Shown here piece by piece: positions 8,918-16,542 of a stretch of DNA of 64,000 nucleotides. The notes beneath the pieces are model-generated. The model worked only from the letters and a program-made list of their open reading frames with translations, did no database searches and was not told where the DNA came from. The stretch's first letter is position 1. Each line of letters starts with the position of its first letter. The position numbers and the translations under genes are program-made. Source of the DNA: Myxococcaceae bacterium (GTDB taxonomy: Bacteria; Myxococcota; Myxococcia; Myxococcales; Myxococcaceae); the NCBI GenBank assembly GCA_016793095.1, contig JAEUJQ010000060.1, forward strand, positions 124,001 through 188,000. The letters are read 5' to 3'.

Positions 8918-10150
8918 ATGGCCGTCGCCGTTCAGCTGCCCGCGCTCTCGCCCACCATGAAGGAAGGGCGCATCACGAAGTGGCTCAAGAACGAGGGTGA
9001 CAAGATCACCAGCGGCACCGAGATCGCCGAGTGCGAGACCGACAAGTCCAACCTCGCCATCGAGGCGTACGACGACGGCGTGCTGCTCAAGATCCTCGTG
9101 AAGGCTGGAGACGCGGCGCCGGTCGGCTCGACGATCGCCTGGATCGGGAAGGCCGGTGAGAAGGTGCCTGACGCCGCGCCCGCGCCCGCGCCCGTCACCG
9201 CGCCCGTCGCTGCGGCACCAGCGAGCGCTGCTCCGAAGGCGCCCGTCGTGGCCGCGCCCACCCCCGTCGTCGCTCCGCCGGCGCCCGCGGCCCCGACCGG
9301 TCGGCTGCGCGCCTCACCGCTGGCGAAGAAGGTGGCGGCCGCGCAGGGCGTCGATCTCTCGGCCGTGCAGGGGTCTGGGCCCAACGGCCGCATCGTCCGG
9401 CGTGACGTCGAGGCGGCGCTCGACCGCAAGCCCGCGAAGGGCGCACCCATCGCGCGCGCCACCGGCGTGCGGCAGCCGCCCACCAACCTGCCCGTCAGCC
9501 AGATGCGCAAGGTGATCGCCCAGCGCCTCACCGAGGTGAAGCCGGGCGTTCCGCACTTCTATCTGACCGTCGACATCGAGATGGACCGGGCCCTCGAGCT
9601 CCGCGAGGAGGCGAAAGCCCAGGAGCTCAAGGTCTCGGTGAACGACGTGATCGTCAAGGCCGTCGCGGTCGCGGTGCGCCGCTTCCCGCGCGTGAACCAG
9701 GTGTTCGCCGGCGAGGTGATCCAGCAGCTGCACACGGTGGACGTCGGGGTCGCGGTCGCCATCGAAGACGGGTTGATCACGCCCGTGGTGAAGGACGCCG
9801 ATCAGAAGGGCCTGGCCGAGATCGCGCTCGAGGTGCGCGACCTCGCAGAGCGCGCGAAGAAGAAGGCGCTCAAGCCCGACGAGTACTCCGGCGGCAGCAT
9901 CACCGTCTCGAACCTGGGCATGTTCGGCATCGACTCCTTCATCGCCGTCATCAACCCACCGCAGGCCTCGATCCTGGCCGTCGGCAAGGTGGAGCCGAAG
10001 GTCGTCGTGCGGGACGGGCAGATGGTGATCAGGCAGATGATGTCGATGACGTTCTCGGGCGATCACCGCGTGGTGGACGGCGCCGTCGGTGCTCAGTTCC
10101 TGCAGATCGTGCGCGACCTGCTCGAGCACCCCATGCGGCTGCTCTTCTGA
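8918..10150 (+). CDS. pdhC: Dihydrolipoamide acetyltransferase (E2) of pyruvate dehydrogenase
   Basis: A 410-residue E2 with one lipoyl domain. The lipoylated Lys is residue 43 in CETDKSNLAIEA. An Ala/Pro-rich swinging linker covers about 85-127. The peripheral subunit-binding domain (128-168) is RLRASPLAKKVAAAQGVDL then GSGPNGRIVRRDV. The catalytic domain ends with the acyltransferase motif SGDHRVVDG (His383, Asp387). The domain count and single lipoyl domain match the shorter E2 type of alpha-proteobacteria and mitochondria. It transfers the acetyl group to CoA. A ribosome site (GAAGAGAGTGAAAG) precedes the ATG. The E3 gene (lpdA) does not follow, so E3 must be encoded elsewhere. Confidence 0.94.
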   Translation: MAVAVQLPALSPTMKEGRITKWLKNEGDKITSGTEIAECETDKSNLAIEAYDDGVLLKILVKAGDAAPVGSTIAWIGKAGEKVPDAAPAPAPVTAPVAAAPASAAPKAPVVAAPTPVVAPPAPAAPTGRLRASPLAKKVAAAQGVDLSAVQGSGPNGRIVRRDVEAALDRKPAKGAPIARATGVRQPPTNLPVSQMRKVIAQRLTEVKPGVPHFYLTVDIEMDRALELREEAKAQELKVSVNDVIVKAVAVAVRRFPRVNQVFAGEVIQQLHTVDVGVAVAIEDGLITPVVKDADQKGLAEIALEVRDLAERAKKKALKPDEYSGGSITVSNLGMFGIDSFIAVINPPQASILAVGKVEPKVVVRDGQMVIRQMMSMTFSGDHRVVDGAVGAQFLQIVRDLLEHPMRLLF

Positions 10151-10246
10151 GCGCCCGCGCCTGGTCGAGCTGAGGTCGTCGAGCCCGGCGCTCCGCGTGG
10201 GGCGCGCAGATGGAACGCGGGCGCGCGGCGCGGTGTCAGGCTGATC

Positions 10247-10477
10247 GTGCACGCGCCCCCGCGAAGCTCGTCGATCCCCGCCGTGGTGGCAGCCGTCCTC
10301 GTGCTGCTGCCGCTCGTGTACCTGCTCAGCATCGGGCCGGTGGCGAAGACGATCGACGCGCTGGGGCTGTCGCGGGGGCCGGCGAAGCAGTTCTACGCGC
10401 CGCTGATCTGGCTGCACGATCACACGCCGCTGCGCCGGCCCCTCGAGCTGTACCTGTCGGCGTGGGGAGTGAAGTAG
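10247..10477 (+). CDS. Small membrane protein of unknown function
   Basis: A 76-residue protein with a GTG start. It has one clear transmembrane segment near the N-terminus (VVAAVLVLLPLVYLLSIGP), followed by a short amphipathic C-terminal part (FYAPLIWLHDHTP, LELYLSAWG). Short proteins with a hydrophobic N-terminus, a SxGP turn, YAPL and a C-terminal Trp occur in several phyla with no known role, from memory. It ends ten bases before the next lipoprotein gene, so the two are probably cotranscribed. Confidence 0.6.
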   Translation: MHAPPRSSSIPAVVAAVLVLLPLVYLLSIGPVAKTIDALGLSRGPAKQFYAPLIWLHDHTPLRRPLELYLSAWGVK

Positions 10478-10486
10478 AGGAGGCAC

Positions 10487-11443
10487 ATGCTCCGCTCGAC
10501 GCTCCTCTCGCTCCTCGCGCTCTGTGGCTGCAAGACGGTCGAGGGGCCGGCCGGGCAGGGCGGCGCGGGCTTCCGGGCGGTGTCGCAGGAGGCGCCGGCC
10601 GTGCCGATGGAGGCGATGTTCGGGATCTGCTGGTCTCCCGCTGCGGGAGCGCAGGAGCGCGTGAAGCTGATGCCGCAGCCGGGCGGTGACGTGCTCTTCG
10701 AGGCGAAGAACGGCGCGTCGAACGGCGTCGGGTGGTGCCTGCGAGAGATCGTCACCAGCTACCCGGTGGCCGCGCGGCCCACCGCCGAGCTCGAGGTCGC
10801 CCCACCGTCGAAGCCCGTGGACCTGTGGGCGGCGCTCGCCTGGGTGAAGCTGCTGGCGCCCTCGCGCTTCGGCCCCGAGCGTGGGCTGCTCGATCCTGCT
10901 CCACTCGCCGCCGCGTGCCTCGCGCGGGGCACGGTGAACGAGGGCACCATCGCGATCGAGCACTCGCCGACGCTCGTGGTGCGGGGCCTCACGTCGCTCG
11001 AGCACGAGCGGTGCCTCGAGGCGGTGCTGGCGGCCACCGCCTGGCCAGCGCCCAAGGACGTGCGCCTGTCGCTGTCGAGGCCTGCGCGAGGCATCGAGCC
11101 GTCTGGTGACGTCAGCCATTACTTCTCGCCAGAGGGGGCGGCGCTCGGCGTGCTCGACGCCCAGACGGTCAAGGAGGCGATGCGCTCGCTCAGCCCGAAG
11201 GTGGGCGCGTGCTGGAACGAGGCGCTCGTACGTCGGGCTGGGCTCGGAGGCGCGCGCACCTTCCGTCTTCGCACCGACCCGTCAGGCGTCCTCGTCGCCG
11301 CCTGGGTGTCGACGGGCCTCACCGATGGCCCCGCCGCGGCCGACGCGATCCTCGATCGCTGCCTCGCGCAGGCGCTCACGGGGTTGCGGTTTCCAGGGAC
11401 CTCGGGCGACGGGGCCTACACCTGGGTGTTCGCCACGCGCTGA
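10487..11443 (+). CDS. Lipoprotein with AgmX/PglI-like C-terminal domain
   Basis: A 318-residue protein. GAGGAGG lies seven bases before the ATG. The lipoprotein signal is MLRSTLLSLLALCGC. The last 90 residues (KVGACWNEALVRR, then TFRLRTDPSG, then ILDRCLAQALTGLRFP) follow the TonB-like layout I associate with the AgmX/PglI C-terminal domain common in myxobacteria, where it appears in gliding and envelope proteins. The central part has no domain I recognise and has several Cys residues. A role at the outer or inner membrane is inferred from the lipobox. Specific function unknown. Confidence 0.7.
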   Translation: MLRSTLLSLLALCGCKTVEGPAGQGGAGFRAVSQEAPAVPMEAMFGICWSPAAGAQERVKLMPQPGGDVLFEAKNGASNGVGWCLREIVTSYPVAARPTAELEVAPPSKPVDLWAALAWVKLLAPSRFGPERGLLDPAPLAAACLARGTVNEGTIAIEHSPTLVVRGLTSLEHERCLEAVLAATAWPAPKDVRLSLSRPARGIEPSGDVSHYFSPEGAALGVLDAQTVKEAMRSLSPKVGACWNEALVRRAGLGGARTFRLRTDPSGVLVAAWVSTGLTDGPAAADAILDRCLAQALTGLRFPGTSGDGAYTWVFATR

Positions 11444-11460
11444 GCGGCGCAAGAAAAGCA

Positions 11461-11494
11461 GAGGGGCGGTGAAGCCGTAGCCCCACCGCCCCTC
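11461..11494 (-). terminator. Intrinsic terminator of the 6S RNA
   Basis: Read on the minus strand, a perfect 11-bp GC stem (GAGGGGCGGTG / CACCGCCCCTC) with a short loop is followed by TGCTTTTCTT, a T-rich tract. It begins about ten bases past the 3' closing stem of the 6S RNA. It may also stop transcripts arriving from the plus-strand lipoprotein gene, although on that side the tail is A-rich. Confidence 0.7.
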
Positions 11495-11503
11495 CCGAAA
11501 AAC

Positions 11504-11683
11504 GTTCCCCGCCACTGAGCCGTGTGTACCGCTTCCACTGAACCGAGAGGTTCAGGTGGGGACCAAAGTCGGCTTCCTTCGGCGTCCTCCCCGAGAGGAG
11601 GCATGCACCCGGAAGCCGAAACAGCCCCCTATGGTTGGTATCGGTTCGAGCGTTTGCTGCACATCACGAGCCCCGCAGGGAAC
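11504..11683 (-). ncRNA. ssrS: 6S RNA
   Basis: About 180 bases with 6S architecture. The ends form a closing stem: GTTCCC (5' end, 11683) pairs with GGGAAC (3' end, 11504), inside GTTCCCTGCGGGGCTCGTG and GGCTCAGTGGCGGGGAAC. The 3' half contains CCACCTGAACC-TCTC-GGTTCAGTGG, matching the conserved hairpin of the E. coli RNA (CACCTTGAACC...GGTTCAAGG). The terminal arm is CGGCTTCC...GGAAGCCG, capped by CCTCC-CGAGA-GGAGG. The large unpaired centre between these is the bubble that mimics an open promoter and binds sigma70 RNA polymerase in characterised 6S RNAs. A T-rich terminator follows. The exact ends are estimates from the stem. Confidence 0.8.
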
Positions 11684-11762
11684 AGCCTGTATGAACCTCC
11701 TGAGCGCTCGAATCATAAGGCGACGGACTTGGGTTTCAAGGGTGGTAACCTGTCGCGTACTC

Positions 11763-12632
11763 ATGGCGCGTGCGGGCTGGGTCCTCGGGCTGGTCGTGTG
11801 TCTCGGTGCAGGGCTGGTGAGGGCCGATCCGAAGAGCCCGTTGATCGACGGCGACTACCTGGTCGGCGAGATGGGCGTGCTGCGCCTCAGCGCGGTCGCG
11901 ATGAACGGCTCGAAGGAGCGCTTCAAGGTCGACGGCAAGTACGTCTCGGGGACGCGCTGTGCGTTCGCTCCGACGGAGGTCCTGATCGAGGGCATCATCG
12001 ACGGCACGGTGCTGATCGCCACCCTGCGGACGTGCATGGAGGGCTCGGGCTGTCCCACCCCGAACGACGTGGCGATCCTGGGCGTGATCAGCGAGGGCGT
12101 CGTCACGGCGTACATCGACATTCCCCGCGGCTGCAGCGCGCCGGGGCTCGAGGCCCAGCGCCTCGTCATGGAGGCCTCGGCCTCCTCGCTGCGTGAGGCG
12201 GGGAACAACTTCGTCAAGACCCAGAACTACGCGCGCGCCGCGGCGGTGTACCGTCGGCTCACCGAGCTGCCCGGCGGCGCCACCGACGTGGATCTGCTCT
12301 TCAGGCTCGGCGCCGCCTACAACGGGCTCAAGCGCTACCAGGAAGGCCGCGCCGCGTTCCGCAAGGCCATGAGCCTGCAGGGGTACGGCGCCCTGACCTC
12401 CGAAGACAAGGCGTATCTCCTCTACAACCTCGCGTGCGCCGAGGCGGGGTTGATCGCGACCGATCCAGAGGCTGAGTCCGCCGCGGTGGGTCACCTCAAG
12501 GAGGCGCTCGAGCTCGCGAAGAAGCCGCGCCTGCCGCTGAAGGAGAACGCGGCTGTGGATGAAGATCTGCAGCCGCTCGCTGGCAACCCGGAGTTTCAGA
12601 AGCTGCTGGGGATTCGCAAGGGGGTGCGGTGA
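11763..12632 (+). CDS. Exported TPR protein
   Basis: A 289-residue protein with an N-terminal signal peptide (ARAGWVLGLVVCLGAGLVRA). Residues 25-130 form an unrecognised domain with two Cys pairs, FVDG-type repeats and SGCPTPNDVAILG. From about 135 onward come TPR-like helices (SLREAGNNFVKTQNYARAA, LFRLGAAYNGLKRYQEGRAA, AYLLYNLACAEAG). The C-terminal repeat ends LAGNPEFQKLLG, common in TPR proteins of this group. The ATG was chosen because a signal peptide begins there; the longer frame would run into the 6S RNA. It overlaps the following kinase gene (GTGA), so the two are coupled. Function unknown, likely periplasmic protein interaction. Confidence 0.72.
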   Translation: MARAGWVLGLVVCLGAGLVRADPKSPLIDGDYLVGEMGVLRLSAVAMNGSKERFKVDGKYVSGTRCAFAPTEVLIEGIIDGTVLIATLRTCMEGSGCPTPNDVAILGVISEGVVTAYIDIPRGCSAPGLEAQRLVMEASASSLREAGNNFVKTQNYARAAAVYRRLTELPGGATDVDLLFRLGAAYNGLKRYQEGRAAFRKAMSLQGYGALTSEDKAYLLYNLACAEAGLIATDPEAESAAVGHLKEALELAKKPRLPLKENAAVDEDLQPLAGNPEFQKLLGIRKGVR

Positions 12633-13540
12633 GTCTTCCGGCCCGGATCGGCGCCTGGGAGGTGCTGAAGCCGCTGGGTTCAGGGGGCATGGCCGAGGTG
12701 TTTCGCGTACGCGGGACCGAGGGGCGGTTCCTCGGGAAGGAGTACGCGCTCAAGCGGCTCCTGCCCACGCTCGAGGCCGACGCCGAGTCCGTGCGGCTCT
12801 TCAAGGCCGAGGCCGAGCTGTCACGCCACCTGCACCACCCCAACATCGTCGAGGTCCACGACGTCGGCGGTGAGGGCGACTCCATCTACATGGTGATGGA
12901 CTTCATCGACGGGCGCGACGTCGGGCAGATCCTCAAGCGCTGCCGTCAGAAGAAGGTGTTCTGGCCGGTGGACTTCGCGGTCTACCTCACCAGGGCGTTG
13001 CTCGACGCGCTCGAGTACGCCCATCACGCCACCGATCCCCAGGGCCAGCCCCTGGGGATCATCCACTGCGATGTCTCTCCCTCGAACTTCTTCGTCTCGC
13101 GCACCGGCGAGCTCAAGCTGGGCGACTTCGGCGTGGCCCGCTCGTTGCTCGAGGGCGGCGCCGACCAGGTGATGGGCAAGCCGTACTACCTCTCGCCCGA
13201 GGCCCTCGAGGGCGCCTTGACGCCGCAGGTCGATCTCTGGGCCGTCGCCGTCACGCTCTACGAGCTGATCACCTTGCAGCGGCCCTTCCTCGGGAAGACG
13301 CCGGAGCAGGTGTTCGACGCCATTCGTCACTCCCGCTACGCGCCGGTGGAGCAGGTGCGGGAGGGCGCGCCGCCCGTGATCGACGGCCTGCTCGCGCGCG
13401 CCTTCGATGCGGATCCGACGCACCGCTACGCCTCGGCCGCCGAGTTCGCCAGGGCCCTCACGCCCCTCTACGACGAGCGAGTCGGCACGCCCCTGGCCAT
13501 CTCGGCGGTGGTGCGGGGCCTGTTCGGCACGGCTGACTGA
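12629..13540 (+). CDS. Serine/threonine protein kinase, cytoplasmic, non-RD type
   Basis: A 303-residue protein that is almost only a kinase domain. It has the glycine loop LGSGGMAEVFRVRG (16-29), catalytic Lys42 (YALKRL), the catalytic loop HCDVSPSN (146-153), DFG (166-168) and SPEALEG in the activation segment. The residue before the catalytic Asp is Cys instead of Arg, so this is a non-RD kinase; the Asp and Asn are intact, so activity is still plausible. There is no transmembrane segment or C-terminal sensor domain. The GTG start overlaps the stop of the TPR gene, suggesting that kinase and exported TPR protein work together. Confidence 0.9.
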   Translation: MSLPARIGAWEVLKPLGSGGMAEVFRVRGTEGRFLGKEYALKRLLPTLEADAESVRLFKAEAELSRHLHHPNIVEVHDVGGEGDSIYMVMDFIDGRDVGQILKRCRQKKVFWPVDFAVYLTRALLDALEYAHHATDPQGQPLGIIHCDVSPSNFFVSRTGELKLGDFGVARSLLEGGADQVMGKPYYLSPEALEGALTPQVDLWAVAVTLYELITLQRPFLGKTPEQVFDAIRHSRYAPVEQVREGAPPVIDGLLARAFDADPTHRYASAAEFARALTPLYDERVGTPLAISAVVRGLFGTAD

Positions 13541-13548
13541 TCACAGGG

Positions 13549-13893
13549 TCAGGGCGCTCGCAGCGCACCGTGATCGTCGCAGTGGGTGCCGTGCGGGTGA
13601 TGCAGGTGCCCCCCGACGAGGAAGTCGACGTGGTCTCCGTGCGGGACCGCCTCGTGTCCGCAGCCAGCGCCGTGGACGTGGCCCTGCTGGTGTCCCGCGC
13701 ACTGGTGCGAGGGGGTGCACGCCGCGGGGTTCCCGCTGTTCACCTCGATCACGCACTCATCGACGTGCCCGGCGTGGGCGTGGTGCAGGTGGCCCTCGTG
13801 GAGGTAATCGACGTGATCGCCGTGGCGGACGGGCGTGTGCCCGCACCCTGGGCCGTGGACGTGCTCGTGGCTGGCGTGGGTGTGGTGGGTCAT
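13549..13893 (-). CDS. Histidine-rich metal-binding protein
   Basis: A 114-residue protein with about one quarter His. It is built from two copies of one module. The first runs HVHGPGCGH...HGDHVDYLHEGHLHH and the second runs HVHGAGCGHE...HGDHVDFLVGGHLHH. Between them is a linker with three Cys residues. There is no signal peptide or membrane segment. Clustered His with Cys and Asp suggests binding of zinc or another divalent metal. Its ATG overlaps the stop of the upstream SmtB-type repressor gene (ATGA), so the repressor almost certainly controls it. It could store or buffer zinc, but the exact metal and role are inference. Confidence 0.8.
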   Translation of the reverse strand: MTHHTHASHEHVHGPGCGHTPVRHGDHVDYLHEGHLHHAHAGHVDECVIEVNSGNPAACTPSHQCAGHQQGHVHGAGCGHEAVPHGDHVDFLVGGHLHHPHGTHCDDHGALRAP

Positions 13894-14264
13894 GATCGGG
13901 TCCTTTCCTTGGTGTTGCGTGGCGAGTGAGGTTCGGCCGCGTGCACCAGCGCCGCGTGGATCAGCGCGCGCACGTGGTCGTCCGCGAGCGCGTAGTAGAT
14001 GTGCTTGCCATCGCGGCGCCGGCTGACGATGCGCTCCGAGAACAACACCCGGAGCTGCTGGGACAGCGTCGACAGCCGCGTGCCGCTGACCTCGGCCAGC
14101 TCGCTGACGCAGCGCTCTGGCCCGTCGAGCAGGTGGAGCAGCTTGAGCCGCGAGACGTCCCCCGCGGCGCGGAAGAGGGCGGCGGCCCGCTCGAAGGCAC
14201 GGTGGTCCACCGGCGCTGGCTTCCGAGCGGCTGCGTGACGGTGAGGTGGGACCCGGTTCGTCAT
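13890..14264 (-). CDS. ArsR/SmtB-family metal-responsive repressor, zinc-sensor type
   Basis: A 124-residue winged-helix protein. The DNA-recognition region is LAEVSGTRLSTLSQQLRVL, followed by the wing VSRRRDGKHIYYAL. Near the C-terminus the sequence DDHVRALIHAALVHAAE fits the alpha-5 zinc site D-x-H-x10-H-x2-E of SmtB and CzrA. An alpha-3 Cys (ERCVSEL) lacks its usual partner Cys, so the alpha-5 site is the likely sensor. Family members leave DNA when metal binds. It is first in a two-gene operon with the His-rich protein and lies just downstream of an inverted repeat that overlaps its predicted promoter. Autoregulation by zinc is inferred. Confidence 0.88.
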   Translation of the reverse strand: MTNRVPPHRHAAARKPAPVDHRAFERAAALFRAAGDVSRLKLLHLLDGPERCVSELAEVSGTRLSTLSQQLRVLFSERIVSRRRDGKHIYYALADDHVRALIHAALVHAAEPHSPRNTKERTRS

Positions 14265-14309
14265 TTCAATAGTCGTTGAATTGATAGGATGAGTCGCGCC
14301 CCGTGGCAA
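14265..14309 (-). promoter_or_regulatory. Promoter and operator of the zinc-sensor operon
   Basis: On the minus strand a -35 box TTGCCA (14304-14309) and a -10 box TATCAA (14281-14286) are separated by exactly 17 bases. Downstream of the -10, across the expected transcript start, lies the inverted repeat TTCAA-TAGTCG-TTGAA (14265-14280), which abuts the ATG of the repressor. The position fits an ArsR/SmtB operator. The predicted leader is very short, about ten bases or less, and has no ribosome site. Confidence 0.6.
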
Positions 14310-14329
14310 GGGCGAAGGTGGCCGGCCTG

Positions 14330-15469
14330 TCAGAGGCCGAGGCTGGCGGGGACGTGCCGCGCGAGCGCTGTCACCACCGCGTCGATGTGGCCGCTCGTGG
14401 TGGTGCGACCCAGGGACAGCCGCAGGCTGGCCTGGGCCTCGGCCGCCGAGAGGCCCATCGCGGTCAGCACGTGCGAGGGCGAGAGCGAGCCTGAGGCGCA
14501 GGCCGCGCCGGTCGAGACGCAGAGGCCCTCGAGGTCGAGCGCGATCAGCAGGGCTTCTCCGTCGGCGCCCGGAAAGCACAGGTTGCTGGTGGTGGCGACG
14601 CGCGTCGCGTTGGCGGCGGTGACGCGGGTGTCGGGCAGGGCGGCGCAGACGCGACGCTCGAGGTCGTCTCGCAGGGCCGCGAGGCGGGGCGGTTCGGTCG
14701 AGAGCTCCGTCAGGCTCGTCTCGAGCGCGAGCACCAGCGCCTCGGCCAGGGCCACGCTCGGCGTGCCTCCGCGCCGGCCGTTCTCCTGGTGGCCCGGCGT
14801 CAACGCGGCCATGGGCACCTGCCGTCGCGCGATCAGCGCGCCGACGCCGGCGGGTCCACCGAGCTTGTGCGCGGAGAAGGAGAGGAGATCGGCGGGCACC
14901 TCGCGCAGCGTGGCTGGCACCTTCCCGAGCGCCTGCACCGCGTCGGTGTGGAAGACGATGCCGCGCTCGGCGCAGGCGCGCGCCACGGCCTCGACCGGCT
15001 GCAGCGCGCCGGTCTCGTTGTTCACCCACATGAGCGAGCACAGCGCGACGTCATCGCCGAGGGCCGCCAACATCGCGTCGGCCGCCACCGCGCCCGAGGG
15101 CTCTGGCCTGATGCGCTCGACCCGCGCGCCCAGCGCCTCGAGGCGCTTCACCGCGCCGAGCACGCAGGGGTGTTCGATCGCCGACGTCACGACGGCGCTG
15201 CGACGGAGGTCCGCCCGCCCGAGCCACCCGCCGATGAGCGCCAGCGCCGCCGCCTCGCTGCCCGAGCCGGTGAAGACCACCTCGCGCGGGCTCGAGGCGC
15301 CGAACGCCCGCGCGACCGCTTCGCGGGCCACGTCGAGGCGCTTTCGCCCCTGCCGACCCACCTGGTGCACCGACGACGGGTTGCCCCAGGTCTCAGCGAA
15401 GGCGCGTGAGAGGTGCGCCGCCACCTGAGGGAGCAGCGGCGCGCCCGCGTTGAAGTCGAGGTAGATCAC
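14330..15469 (-). CDS. Cysteine desulfurase, NifS/IscS family
   Basis: A 379-residue class V PLP aminotransferase-fold enzyme. His100 (SAIEHP), Asp176 (HTDAVQALGK) and Lys202 (SFSAHKLGGPAG, which carries PLP) are present. The persulfide Cys is residue 324 in GAACASGSLSPSHVL. These fit removal of sulfur from cysteine onto the active-site Cys for Fe-S clusters, tRNA thiolation or selenium handling. The start is ATG, overlapping the DHH gene stop by four bases, so it is the last gene of a fic-DHH-desulfurase operon. No iscU or iscA gene is adjacent. The operon is divergent from a selenocysteine tRNA 2 kb away, which leaves selenium supply as a speculative role. Confidence 0.9.
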   Translation of the reverse strand: MIYLDFNAGAPLLPQVAAHLSRAFAETWGNPSSVHQVGRQGRKRLDVAREAVARAFGASSPREVVFTGSGSEAAALALIGGWLGRADLRRSAVVTSAIEHPCVLGAVKRLEALGARVERIRPEPSGAVAADAMLAALGDDVALCSLMWVNNETGALQPVEAVARACAERGIVFHTDAVQALGKVPATLREVPADLLSFSAHKLGGPAGVGALIARRQVPMAALTPGHQENGRRGGTPSVALAEALVLALETSLTELSTEPPRLAALRDDLERRVCAALPDTRVTAANATRVATTSNLCFPGADGEALLIALDLEGLCVSTGAACASGSLSPSHVLTAMGLSAAEAQASLRLSLGRTTTSGHIDAVVTALARHVPASLGL

Positions 15470-16533
15470 GCTTCATCCGAGAGGAGCGAGCCCCCCCGCT
15501 CACCCTCGACGCCGAAGGCCGCCTTGAAGCGCTGCACCACCTCGCGCTTCGTCGCTGCGCGCGCCGCTCGTTTGCCGACCAGGGGAATCCGCGCGCCCGC
15601 CATGCTCCCGTGGCCGCCCGCAGAGCCTCCGAGGCCTTCGCACACCTCGCGGATCAGCCGGCCCGCGTTCATGCGCCGATCAGAGCAGCGGAGCGAGAGG
15701 TAGAGCTGGCTGCGGTAGCTGCCCGAGGCCAGCGACCACTTGGCGTCCTCCAGGAAGGACAGCCGCTCGGCGACCTCTGCCACCATGTCAGGCGAGTAGA
15801 CCTCGCCGAGATCGGTGATCACCGCGCCGGTGAAGAGCTGCGCCTTCTCGATCGCTGCGTGGTAGAGCCGGAAGTAGCGCAGCGGCAGCCTCGGGTGCTC
15901 GATCTCGGCGAGCAGGTTGCGGTCGATGCGCGGGAACAGCCAGAGGTAGCTATCGACGTCGGGATCGCGGGTCTGCCGCTCGAGGTCTCGCGTGTCCGCC
16001 TTGATGCCGTAGTAGAGCGCCGTCGCCAGCTCGGGGGTCGGCTCGATGCGTGCGGCCTGCAGGTACTCTGCGAGCAGGGTCGAGGTCGCGCCGTAGAGGC
16101 CCGAGGCGAGATCGGCGAAGGGGTTGTTGAGCTCGTCGTCGCGCGTCGGGTGGTGATCGATGACGATGTCGGCCGTCACCCCGGCCGGCAGGGCATGGTT
16201 CTTCACCGACTGCTGCGTGTCCACCAGGGCAAAGAGATCGTAGGTGGAAGGATCGACCTGCGAGATCGGCACGATCGGCAACTTCAACACGCGCACGAAG
16301 GCCGAGTTCTCGGCCCGCCCGATGATGCCGCCGTAGGCGACGTCGGTCGGGATGCCCAGGCGCGAGTGGAGCACGACCGCGAGCGCCACCGCGGCCGCCA
16401 TGGAGTCCGGATCAGGGTTGTCGTGGGTGAGCACGAGGCCGCGTCTGCGGCCGCGGAACAGCTTCGCCAACCGATCGACCTTCGCTTTCGCGCTGAGGCC
16501 CGACACGGTCATGGCGAGAGGAGCAGCGCCCAC
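15466..16533 (-). CDS. DHH/DHHA1 phosphoesterase (NrnA-like)
   Basis: A 355-residue protein. The motifs are DNPDPDS (38-44), Asp105 in LVDTQ, DHHP (126-129) and GIKADT downstream, which bind two metal ions in the DHH family. The C-terminal DHHA1 domain carries GGHGS at 306-310. Related proteins degrade nanoRNA or cyclic dinucleotide products, or dephosphorylate pAp. The start is GTG; a later in-frame ATG at residue 8 is possible. It overlaps the cysteine desulfurase by four bases and follows the Fic-fold gene by nine bases. The exact substrate (short RNA, pAp or a dinucleotide) cannot be told. Confidence 0.85.
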   Translation of the reverse strand: MGAAPLAMTVSGLSAKAKVDRLAKLFRGRRRGLVLTHDNPDPDSMAAAVALAVVLHSRLGIPTDVAYGGIIGRAENSAFVRVLKLPIVPISQVDPSTYDLFALVDTQQSVKNHALPAGVTADIVIDHHPTRDDELNNPFADLASGLYGATSTLLAEYLQAARIEPTPELATALYYGIKADTRDLERQTRDPDVDSYLWLFPRIDRNLLAEIEHPRLPLRYFRLYHAAIEKAQLFTGAVITDLGEVYSPDMVAEVAERLSFLEDAKWSLASGSYRSQLYLSLRCSDRRMNAGRLIREVCEGLGGSAGGHGSMAGARIPLVGKRAARAATKREVVQRFKAAFGVEGERGGSLLSDEA

Positions 16534-16542
16534 GGGCTGGCC

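Noticed and set aside
11552-11764. 70-codon open frame inside the 6S RNA region
   Set aside because: The same bases fold as 6S RNA with a terminator; the peptide has no credible features.
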